Source of the DNA: Neokomagataea thailandica NBRC 106555
GTDB taxonomy: Bacteria > Pseudomonadota > Alphaproteobacteria > Acetobacterales > Acetobacteraceae
Direction of reading: 5' to 3'
DNA length: 42,117 nt
Assembly: GCF_001598495.1 (NCBI RefSeq)
Contig: NZ_BCZB01000006.1
Coordinates: 1 to 42,117 of the forward strand
Shown here: positions 26,244 to 33,827 of the stretch, piece after piece
Layout of the letters: every line of letters starts with the position of its first letter
Numbering within the stretch: position 1 is the stretch's first letter
The notes under the pieces: generated by a model
Seen by the model: the letters and a program-made list of their open reading frames with translations, nothing else
What the model was told of the DNA's origin: nothing
Databases searched by the model: none
Position numbers and translations under genes: made by a program

Positions 26244-27653
26244 TTAGTGCGTTATGCCAGTGGCTAGGCCGGTTCCTCGGCTATCTGTTAGTCCATGGCA
26301 TGTATCACCATTGCACATGATGGCATTCGTGCGGCCCGGCCCTTCGGGGAGGGTTGTTTGCCCGTTGGCTACGGCGCGTGCAGCATCACCTACGGCATCA
26401 GCAGCGCCGTTTTGGCCGGATGCTGCGATGACGGCATGCAATGTTTTGCCAGAGTGCAGGATGGCTGCGGGTAAAAGCGGGCGTGGGGATTGGGCAGGAG
26501 AAGCTCCGAGGACGACGCCCGTATTACCGGCAATGCGTCCTGTGCCGAAGAGGTTACCATCAGACAGGATACAGGCGACGGCTAAGCCGTTGCGGTCTGT
26601 GATGGTAAAGGATGTTGACGCAGGTAGGGCCGGGAGTGTGTCGCCGCCAGTACGTTTGTCATTGAGCAGGGCTTGGGCAGTATTGAGGTCATTGCTGCCT
26701 GAAGCGCGCCATGCGGCAACAGCGCCTTGAGCTGGAGCGCCGGTGGTGTAATGGAGGGCAGCACCTAAGCCGCCATCTGCTGGTGGTGCGGTGAAGTCTG
26801 CGGTGAGGTCGTTACTGGAGGTAGTGAGTGCCGCGCTCTCTACCGGGAGGGTATTTCGTAGATCATCCGTGGTGAGGGCCCCGCCAGCAGACTGAGCAGC
26901 GTTGGCGAATACCGTGGCTAAAGCACCAGTGTAGAGATCACCGATGCCTGCGTCACGCAGGCGTGAGAGGAACCCTGCAAGGCGGGGCTGTGTGAGTGTA
27001 TCCCCGGTGCTGAGTGGGGTGCCGTCATGGCTCAAGAGTGCGCGGGCGGCATCATCTGCGAAGAGGGCGCTGTGTACGGCGGCAATGTCGCTAGCGAGTG
27101 TATGGCTGACTGTGACGCCGTTATTGGCCAGTGCTATGGCAGGCGTCAGCAGGTCATTGAAGTCCACGCTGCCGTAGCTGTGATGCATGAGGTACAGGCC
27201 GCGCAATGTGGCTGGTGTGCCAGCAGGGCGGTCTTGGTTAGGAGAGGTGCTCGCTGCGCGGGGTAGGAAGGCAAAGCTGTGCGCTTCACTGCCGGGGCGC
27301 CAGACGAGACAGGCACCGCCTCCGCCCAGTGAGGCACGGGAGGGGAGAGTGACGCTGAGGGCTGTGGCCGTTGACACCGCAGCATCTACCGCATTGCCGC
27401 CGCGTGCGAGGACATCATGGCCTGTTAGGCTTGCTTGCGGCTCATCGGTTACGACGGTTCCGATCGGACCTGTTAAAACAGGGGGGCTGGTTTTGCCAAA
27501 CAGGCTATGGCCGATGGATGTTAAAGCAGGAGGGGCGGAAGGGAGGCTTGAACAGGCCACCAACGACATAAGGCTGGTCGTGCCGGCAATCATGCGGATG
27601 AGGCGACCCTTGGTGCGGGTATGGGCAGAAATCTGGTTTCGACGATGCGCCAC
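26244..27653 (-). CDS. Divergent gamma-glutamyltransferase-like lipoprotein
   Basis: A 469-residue lipoprotein (lipobox LVAC, Cys34) with a gamma-glutamyltranspeptidase (Ntn-hydrolase) fold: GHDVLARGGNAVDAAVSTA near 78-96, LGGGGACLVW, and the small-subunit start region STSFTITDRNGLAVAC (346-361) followed by FGTGRIAGNTGVVLGAS. Compared with E. coli GGT, the nucleophile position Thr391 aligns to Ser346, Thr409 to Ser364, Asn411 to Gly366, and the Ser-Ser oxyanion motif before the GSPGG loop is replaced (RPLLPAAIL). The protein is about 110 residues short, mostly from the small subunit. It is thus probably inactive or has a changed reaction. The start is GTG 27653; ATG 27593 is possible but leaves too short a signal peptide. 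Confidence 0.75.
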   Translation of the reverse strand: MAHRRNQISAHTRTKGRLIRMIAGTTSLMSLVACSSLPSAPPALTSIGHSLFGKTSPPVLTGPIGTVVTDEPQASLTGHDVLARGGNAVDAAVSTATALSVTLPSRASLGGGGACLVWRPGSEAHSFAFLPRAASTSPNQDRPAGTPATLRGLYLMHHSYGSVDFNDLLTPAIALANNGVTVSHTLASDIAAVHSALFADDAARALLSHDGTPLSTGDTLTQPRLAGFLSRLRDAGIGDLYTGALATVFANAAQSAGGALTTDDLRNTLPVESAALTTSSNDLTADFTAPPADGGLGAALHYTTGAPAQGAVAAWRASGSNDLNTAQALLNDKRTGGDTLPALPASTSFTITDRNGLAVACILSDGNLFGTGRIAGNTGVVLGASPAQSPRPLLPAAILHSGKTLHAVIAASGQNGAADAVGDAARAVANGQTTLPEGPGRTNAIMCNGDTCHGLTDSRGTGLATGITH

Positions 27654-27904
27654 CTGGCGTTACTCCGTACTGTCTGGGCCTCGGGTCAGGCAAAACGGGC
27701 GGGCGTTTGACGGTAAACCGGACGCCGCCACCTCGGGGTTTGATCTAGTCATACCGAGAATTGCAGCATTATGGGAGGGGGCGTCGTGCTTCTTCTTATG
27801 TCTGTACGTTCTTTAATGCATGACGGCTTTGTGCCTGAGCTTCTTCTTGTGTGTTTTGGGGGATGGCGTACCATGGCAGTCTTGCTTGGTTTTGGAGTGT
27901 TTTT

Positions 27905-28666
27905 GTGAAACGTTTTTCTAAATTTTTGTGCGGTTTGGCTGTCTTTTCGGCATTGAGTGTGGGGGCGAGTGTGTGCGCGGAAGATGGAGGGAGTGCGCAT
28001 TTCACGACTGAGCAGCGTGCAGAAATTGTGAGCATTCTTCGTCAAGCTTTGAAAGATGACCCAACGATTTTAACGGAGGCTCTGCGTTCGTTACGTGAGC
28101 AAATGGCGCAGCAGCAACAAAATACGGTCCGTGATGCTGTGCGTCAGCATTGGGCATCGTTGAAGGATGCACCGGATTATACGGTGCGCGGCAATTCTCA
28201 AGGGAGCGTCACGGTTGTGGAGTTCTTGGACCCGCGTTGCTCCTATTGCCGCGCCATGATTCCGGGCGTGGAGCGGTTTTTAGCGCGCCATAAAGACGTA
28301 CGCTTGGTTGAGCGTTTGGTGCCTGTTTTGGGGAAGGGGAGTGTTTTAGATACACAGGCGATTCAGGCGGCTAGTCTTCAAGGAAAATATGCTGTTTTAC
28401 GTCAGGCTCTTATGAACGATACGGCCGCGCCGAGTGTTGAGCGGGTGCGGCAAATTGCGCAGGCGAATGGTATTGATGCAGACCGCCTAGTGAAAGATAT
28501 GAATTCTCCTGCGGTTATTACGACTATTCGGTCTAATCTTGATCTGGCGCAGGCGATTGGGTTGGACGGAACGCCGACCTTCGTATTTGGAACGGCCGTT
28601 ATAGCGCCGGGAGCTTTGAATGATATGCAAATGGATACGGATTTGGAGCAGGCCCGTCGGGGGTGA
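27905..28666 (+). CDS. DsbA-family thiol:disulfide protein
   Basis: A 253-residue exported thioredoxin-fold protein of the DsbA/Com1 type. After the signal peptide (hydrophobic FLCGLAVFSALSVGASV) there is an N-terminal helical extension (ILRQALKDDPTILTEALRSL). The DsbA domain has the active site CSYC in VEFLDPRCSYCRAM, a helical insert, and the cis-Pro loop GTPTFVFG. It would form or reshuffle disulfides in the periplasm; CSYC is a somewhat unusual dipeptide. GTG 27905 follows GGAG by seven bases, so I prefer it to the longer frame at 27851. It may also support flagellar P-ring folding, an inference from location only. Confidence 0.88.
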   Translation: MKRFSKFLCGLAVFSALSVGASVCAEDGGSAHFTTEQRAEIVSILRQALKDDPTILTEALRSLREQMAQQQQNTVRDAVRQHWASLKDAPDYTVRGNSQGSVTVVEFLDPRCSYCRAMIPGVERFLARHKDVRLVERLVPVLGKGSVLDTQAIQAASLQGKYAVLRQALMNDTAAPSVERVRQIAQANGIDADRLVKDMNSPAVITTIRSNLDLAQAIGLDGTPTFVFGTAVIAPGALNDMQMDTDLEQARRG

Positions 28667-28746
28667 TATTTCATAGTGTAGATGAAGGGAGAAAATAGCC
28701 CTTTCCCTATTGAGTTTATATATTAAATTCAATTACTTAAACGGGC

Positions 28747-28769
28747 GCTTGCTCAGTGGTGAGCAGCGT
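28747..28769 (+). other. Hairpin in the leader before the EAL gene
   Basis: TGCTCA (28750-28755) and TGAGCA (28760-28765) form a stem with loop GTGG, extended by CGC/GCG with a one-base bulge. It lies about 105 bases upstream of the EAL gene in a 208-base gap and may be the 3' signal of the DsbA gene or part of a leader. No U-tract follows. Confidence 0.3.
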
Positions 28770-28874
28770 CCTTCCTGAGAGAGTGCTGTAGCACGATCGG
28801 GGCGTTGAGAGGCAGCCCTGTGAAAGACTGCTGTCATTGTGGGGGGGTGCTCATGAGATGGGGGCCGACGTGCT

Positions 28875-31238
28875 GTGGGGGCATTACGATCTGTGATGAA
28901 AGATCTGCTGATTGTAGGCTGCCATAAGGCTAAGTGTGTCATGGATGCAGCGCTGCGTGACACAGAGCGGTTAGCTACGCGCGTTTATATCTTGTGTCAG
29001 CTCTATGCTGTTTTGGTTCTGACGGTTGGGTTGTGGGGGCATGATGCTTGTGCCGCATTATGGTTTGGTAGTTTGGTTTGGGGTTCTATTTTTATATGGT
29101 ACGGTTTTGTTTCTTTTTTGAAAATTAATCATCACGAAGAAGATTTATCTATTATAAAAAAGCGGTCTATTGTCTTCTTAAACGTTGTTTTGGGATTTTT
29201 TTGGTCCCCAATTATACTGCGATCAATGTGTTTTTCTTCTTTTTTATTAAAAAACATACTTATATTTAATGTTTTTATTATATTTATTTCGCTGATTGCA
29301 TTGTCCTTTTTTGTCTCTTTTTCTGAGTTGTTTCTCGTTTCTTTTATGTGTTCGTTTTTGATAATACATAGAATTTATAACATAAAAGATAACTATATGG
29401 ATCAATATGTATTTTTAATAACAGTATTGGTTATTATATTTTATAATATATGGAAATTTTTTAAATTTCTTTTATTTTTATTTTTCAAATACAAAAAAAA
29501 TCAAAATAAAATACTGTCTATTATTTCAAATAAATCCATTGAAGAAGATAATTATTGGGTATGGGAGACGAATGAGAATGGCACTTTTGTAAACGTTACT
29601 CAAGGTTTGTCGTTGGACATCGGGGTGCCTGTGAGACGATGTTCTGAAATAAAATTACAGGATATTTTGTCTCTTTCGGAGGGAGCGACTGGTAAAGGTT
29701 GTTTTGTTTGGCAGGAAAAAATGCAGATGCCTGCACGGCATTTGTTGCATTGTTTAGAGCGACAACTTGCGTTTAGAGAGCTTGATATCGCGCTGGCTGT
29801 GCCGGGTCGTAAAGTATGGTGCCAGCTAACGGGACGTCCCGTTTATGAAAATGGTGTTTTCCAAGGGTATCGAGGGGTTGGTGTTGATATCACGCAGGAG
29901 CGTGCAGCACGGTTGGCCCAAGGACAGCGAGCACGCTATGACCGGGAAACGGGTTTGCCTAATCGTTTGGCCATTGTTGAACATTTACAGCATTTATTAC
30001 AGGAGCGCGCGGCGACTGCGGGGGAATTGGTTGTTTGTATTGTTTCACTTGAGGGGGCGTTAGCGGGAGAAGTACTGGCAGATATTGAAGTGGGGGGCGT
30101 TTTAAGAGAGGGCGCTATTCGTCTCATGCGCGAGTCTGGTGCCCTATACGTTGGACGCTATACAGAACTATGTTTGGCGGTTGTCACAACGCGGCGGCCA
30201 TTATCGGGGTGCTTTGACCGGGTTTCGGTTGAAGCTTTTATACAGCGTCTGCATACGGCTTTGGGTGAGCGTATGATGTTGGAAGGTGGACGTCAGGTGA
30301 TGTGGCAGCCGCGTATTGGTGCTGTTTTGTCGGCAGTTGAAAATCAGCGAGCGGATCTTTTTTTAGAAGCGGCAGAAATGGCTTTGCGTGATGCCTCATC
30401 TGGTAAGGGGGGGAGATGCTCTGTCGTGGATCAGGTGGTGGTGTATAGTGGGGAGCGGCAGACACGCTTGATGGATGATGTGCGTCGGGCGGTGGAGCAG
30501 CATGAATTTCAGCTCGTATATCAGCCTATTATTCATGCGCAGACTGGGGTTGTGGTCGGGTGTGAGGCTTTGTCGCGCTGGAGGGGGGCTGTGCACGGCC
30601 CGGTGCATAGTCCCGTGCCGATCCAGAAGGTGATTGCACTGATTGAGGAGAATGGTCAGAGCGAGGTCTTTGATTATTGGGTTTTGGAGACGGCGTGTCG
30701 GGCGGCGGCAAGTTGGCCTGCGGAAGTGTGGGTGGCTGTTAATATGGCAGCAATGCATTTTTCGGTGCCGGGGGTGGCTGAGCGTATATTGGGGATTGTG
30801 AAGAGTGCGGGTCTTGAGGCGTCTCGGTTGCAGATTGAGGTAACGGAGACTTATGCACTGGATGTCGGGCCGCAAGTCGCGCATGTGCTAACTGCGCTTG
30901 ATAAGGCAGGCGTGAAGCTGGCAATGGATGATTTTGGTGCCGGATATTCGTTCATGAATTACTTGCGGCTTTACCCGTTTTCAAAAATTAAGCTGGATGC
31001 GAGTCTGGTGCAGGATGTTTTGTACAATCCTAAGAGTAAAGGCATCTTGCGCGCTGCGGTTGAATTGTCGATGGATTTGGGGTTGTCGTTGACGGCAGAG
31101 GGAGTTTCATCGCCGGAGCATTATCGCTTCCTGCGGGACGCAGGCTGTACGGATCTCCAAGGCTTTTATTTAGGGCGCCCTGTTGCGGCTGAGCAGTTGG
31201 TATGGGGGCATGTGATGGGACAAGAGCATTTTGGCTGA
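28875..31238 (+). CDS. Membrane PAS/degenerate GGDEF/EAL c-di-GMP phosphodiesterase
   Basis: A 787-residue inner-membrane protein. Residues 36-205 hold about six hydrophobic helices, a sensor of unassigned type. A PAS domain with a PAC end (GYRGVGVDITQE) spans about 225-343. The GGDEF domain (350-505) keeps DRETGLPNR but has GRYTE (427-431) where GGDEF should be, so cyclase activity is lost. The EAL domain (535-780) has E564-A-L, N623, E655, D685-D686 and K706, plus E742, so it should degrade c-di-GMP. DNA coding for the membrane part is strikingly AT-rich compared with the rest of the gene, hinting at domain exchange. GTG 28875 and ATG 28896 are both possible starts. Its end overlaps folP. 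Confidence 0.9.
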   Translation: MGALRSVMKDLLIVGCHKAKCVMDAALRDTERLATRVYILCQLYAVLVLTVGLWGHDACAALWFGSLVWGSIFIWYGFVSFLKINHHEEDLSIIKKRSIVFLNVVLGFFWSPIILRSMCFSSFLLKNILIFNVFIIFISLIALSFFVSFSELFLVSFMCSFLIIHRIYNIKDNYMDQYVFLITVLVIIFYNIWKFFKFLLFLFFKYKKNQNKILSIISNKSIEEDNYWVWETNENGTFVNVTQGLSLDIGVPVRRCSEIKLQDILSLSEGATGKGCFVWQEKMQMPARHLLHCLERQLAFRELDIALAVPGRKVWCQLTGRPVYENGVFQGYRGVGVDITQERAARLAQGQRARYDRETGLPNRLAIVEHLQHLLQERAATAGELVVCIVSLEGALAGEVLADIEVGGVLREGAIRLMRESGALYVGRYTELCLAVVTTRRPLSGCFDRVSVEAFIQRLHTALGERMMLEGGRQVMWQPRIGAVLSAVENQRADLFLEAAEMALRDASSGKGGRCSVVDQVVVYSGERQTRLMDDVRRAVEQHEFQLVYQPIIHAQTGVVVGCEALSRWRGAVHGPVHSPVPIQKVIALIEENGQSEVFDYWVLETACRAAASWPAEVWVAVNMAAMHFSVPGVAERILGIVKSAGLEASRLQIEVTETYALDVGPQVAHVLTALDKAGVKLAMDDFGAGYSFMNYLRLYPFSKIKLDASLVQDVLYNPKSKGILRAAVELSMDLGLSLTAEGVSSPEHYRFLRDAGCTDLQGFYLGRPVAAEQLVWGHVMGQEHFG

Positions 31239-32061
31239 AGTCAGTTGGACGGCGTTTTTAAAGGGGCGTTCTTATCCCGCATTGATGGGGATTGTGAATG
31301 TTACGCCCGATTCATTCTCTGATGGTGGGCGTTTTGTCGCGCCAGAACGGGCCATTGCGCATGGCGCGGCGTTGTTAACAGCTGGGGCCGATATTTTGGA
31401 TATTGGCGCGGAATCGACACGCCCGGGATATAAGCCTGTCTCTGCGGAGGAAGAATGGCAGCGTTTGGAGGCTGTGATCCATGGCCTTAGTGCGTATGAC
31501 GTACGGTTATCTGTGGATACGATGAAGGCGGAGGTTGCGCAGAAAGCGTTGAGGGCAGGGGCGCATATTATCAATGATGTCTGGGGATTACAGGCAGACC
31601 CCGATATGGCCCGTGTTGCGGCTGAGCATGATGCTTTGGTGGTGGCGATGCATAACCGTGATCGTGTTGAGGCGGATTTGGATATACGCGCGGAGTGGAG
31701 GCGTTTTTTTGATCTAACGCTCGAAGTTGCGCAAAAAGCGGGTATGTCCTCATCCCGCATAGCGTTAGATCCGGGGGTTGGTTTTGGCAAAACGCAACAG
31801 CAAAATGTTCAGGCGATCCGTGATATTCCGTATTTAAAGGCTGAATATGGTTTGCCTGTTTTGTTGGGGGCATCACGCAAATCTGTTTTGGGGTGGATTA
31901 CTGGTCAGCCTGCCGATGCACGTTTGGCCGCGACGCTTTCGGCACATTTATATGGTGTGGGTCAGGGGGCTGACATTGTGCGGGTGCATGATGTGAGAGA
32001 GCATGCCGATGCCTTTATGACATGGCATATCATGAAAGAGCGTTATGGAGAGGCAGAATGA
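31231..32061 (+). CDS. folP: Dihydropteroate synthase
   Basis: A 276-residue DHPS that joins 6-hydroxymethyl-dihydropterin diphosphate to p-aminobenzoate in folate synthesis, the sulfonamide target. It has MGIVNVTPDSFSDGG near 19-33, DIGAESTRPG near 57-66, and the pterin/phosphate site ASRKSVLG near 214-221. The start appears to be a TTG at 31231 that overlaps the EAL gene by eight bases; the first internal ATG would cut into the conserved first strand. It overlaps the folB-folK fusion by ATGA. Confidence 0.95.
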   Translation: MAEVSWTAFLKGRSYPALMGIVNVTPDSFSDGGRFVAPERAIAHGAALLTAGADILDIGAESTRPGYKPVSAEEEWQRLEAVIHGLSAYDVRLSVDTMKAEVAQKALRAGAHIINDVWGLQADPDMARVAAEHDALVVAMHNRDRVEADLDIRAEWRRFFDLTLEVAQKAGMSSSRIALDPGVGFGKTQQQNVQAIRDIPYLKAEYGLPVLLGASRKSVLGWITGQPADARLAATLSAHLYGVGQGADIVRVHDVREHADAFMTWHIMKERYGEAE

Positions 32062-32915
32062 TTGAACCGATTTTGACATGTGTTGAGGTGAAAGATCTTT
32101 GTCTCTTTGGGCATCATGGCGTTTTACCGGAGGAAAACCGACTGGGGCAGCGCTTCATCATTGATATCGCTATTAAAGCCGATCTGACGTTGGCGCAGCG
32201 TGATGACGCTTATGAGCATGCGGTGTGTTATGGTGGGTTATGTGACATTGCGTCCAAAATCGTAACGGGGCCGCCATTGGCGCTGATTGAGACGGTGGGG
32301 GACCGCATAGCGCAGACGGTTTTGGAGCAGTTCGCGGCGGTAGAGTGGGTGCAGGTGCGGGTCCGTAAACCGGCTGTGCCGGTGCCTTATGTCCTGACCG
32401 AGACGTCGGCTCTGGTGGAGAAGCTGCGCCGGTATGATGTTGCGTTTTCATTGGGCGCGAATCTTGGGGAGCGAGAGGCGACGTTATATGCGGCCGTGGA
32501 TTGCTTATCTGTTGCGGAGGGAGTGGATGTTGGTGCTGTGTCGTCTTTGTATGACAGTGCACCTTGGGGGGAAACGGATCAGCCGGGATTTGTAAATATG
32601 TGTGTGGTTGGGCAGACAACGCTGCGGCCTCATGCTGTTCTGCGGCTGTGTAAAGAGACGGAGCGGGCATTAGGCCGGCAAGTGGGCCGCCGTTGGGGTG
32701 AGCGCGCGGTTGATATTGACGTTCTGTATTATGGTGAGCGCTCGTTCTCTGATCGTGTGTTGACTGTGCCGCACCGCCATATGTTTGAGCGTGCTTTTGT
32801 TCTAGAACCACTGGCAGAAATTGTTCCTGAGCGTCAGATGAGTGGACGTAGCGTGAAGGACGCGCTAGCAGTCCTGTCTCGCACCCCGGGAGATGTTGTG
32901 CGCCGTCAGGCGTGA
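32058..32915 (+). CDS. FolB-FolK fusion: dihydroneopterin aldolase and HPPK
   Basis: A 285-residue bifunctional protein. Residues 1-125 are dihydroneopterin aldolase (DLCLFGHHGVLPEENRLGQR, the Tyr in AVCYGGL, LIETVGDRIAQ, and the catalytic Lys in VRVRKPAVPVP). Residues 130-280 are the pyrophosphokinase HPPK (FSLGANLGER, SSLYDSAPWG, FVNMCV, and the RRWGERAVDIDVLYYG and PHRHMFERAFVLEPL blocks). It performs two consecutive steps ending in the FolP substrate. The start is the ATG overlapping the folP stop; an upstream in-frame ATG is rejected. Similar fusions are known in streptococci and plants. Confidence 0.93.
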   Translation: MIEPILTCVEVKDLCLFGHHGVLPEENRLGQRFIIDIAIKADLTLAQRDDAYEHAVCYGGLCDIASKIVTGPPLALIETVGDRIAQTVLEQFAAVEWVQVRVRKPAVPVPYVLTETSALVEKLRRYDVAFSLGANLGEREATLYAAVDCLSVAEGVDVGAVSSLYDSAPWGETDQPGFVNMCVVGQTTLRPHAVLRLCKETERALGRQVGRRWGERAVDIDVLYYGERSFSDRVLTVPHRHMFERAFVLEPLAEIVPERQMSGRSVKDALAVLSRTPGDVVRRQA

Positions 32916-33004
32916 TGGTGTTGTCGGGGTTTTTCGTCTTTTTGTTTTTGCTGTCCGTATTGTTTGAAACAATGATGGTACGGAGAGGGAGCCTGTAACA
33001 CGAC

Positions 33005-33643
33005 ATGACCGATCCGAAGCCCGTCGACTCTCTTGCTGGTCAGGAAGAATTGCGCCCATTGGATGCGTTGTGTTGTCCGGATGATGCGAAGGCGCGCATT
33101 GCTGGTGCTGTTCGCACGATTTTGGAGGCACTGGGGGAAGATCCGGCGCGGGAAGGTTTGAACGATACGCCGCGCCGTGTTGCGGAGATGTATTTGGAAG
33201 TGTTTGGCGGCTTGTATGAGGACCCGCGTGAGCATCTAAAGACGCAGTTCTCGGCGGACCGTCACCAAGGCGCGGTGATTGTTAAGGATATTCGCTTTCA
33301 TTCCATGTGTGAGCATCATTTGTTACCGGTCGTTGGTCGGGCGCATGTGGCGTATTTGCCTGCCGGTGGGCGTTTGACGGGGCTGAGCAAGCTGGCGCGT
33401 GTTGTCGAAGGGTTTGCTCGCCGCCCGCAATTGCAGGAGCGTTTGACGGACCAAATAGCTCGAAGTTTGGAAGAGATCTTGCAGCCTGCGGCGGTGCTGG
33501 TTGTGCTGGAGGCTGAGCATATGTGCATGAGTATGCGCGGTGTACGTGCGCCGGGTTCATCTACGGTGACGAGCATTGCACGTGGTGTGTGGGCGGAAGA
33601 TCATGCCGCTCGCCAAGAGATTTTGTCTCTCCTGCGTAGTTAA
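33005..33643 (+). CDS. folE: GTP cyclohydrolase I
   Basis: A 212-residue GTP cyclohydrolase I that makes 7,8-dihydroneopterin triphosphate, the first step of folate synthesis and also the entry to queuosine. Zinc ligands are C102 and H105 (in [10 protein letters not shown]) and C174 (EHMCMSMRG). Other blocks are [33 protein letters not shown] and a C-terminal [10 protein letters not shown]. It lies 89 bases after the folB-folK gene and probably belongs to the same transcript. The queDCE genes 4.4 kb away use its product. Confidence 0.97.
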   Translation: MTDPKPVDSLAGQEELRPLDALCCPDDAKARIAGAVRTILEALGEDPAREGLNDTPRRVAEMYLEVFGGLYEDPREHLKTQFSADRHQGAVIVKDIRFHSMCEHHLLPVVGRAHVAYLPAGGRLTGLSKLARVVEGFARRPQLQERLTDQIARSLEEILQPAAVLVVLEAEHMCMSMRGVRAPGSSTVTSIARGVWAEDHAARQEILSLLRS

Positions 33644-33772
33644 ATCTTAGAGGCCATGTTGGTTATTGAGGCCGCATAGCTTTGTATTGGCAAGTATGGC
33701 GCAGCCTGTATTTTTCAGCGTCTGGTTGGGGTGCGGCTTTTTTGTGTCACCACCTTTGGGACTAAACGCATC

Positions 33773-33800
33773 ACTGTTGGGCCTTTTTAGGCCCAACAGT
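33773..33800. terminator. Strong bidirectional terminator
   Basis: ACTGTTGGGCC (33773-33783) and GGCCCAACAGT (33790-33800) form an 11-bp GC-rich stem with loop TTTTTA. It lies between the convergent folE and TonB receptor genes. The plus-strand tail is short (CTTTAAG). Confidence 0.8.
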
Positions 33801-33827
33801 CTTTAAGATTATCTCTGTCCAAATCTT

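Noticed and set aside
32173-33006. 277-codon minus-strand frame opposite folB-folK
   Set aside because: Proline- and histidine-rich shadow of a confident gene with no domain.
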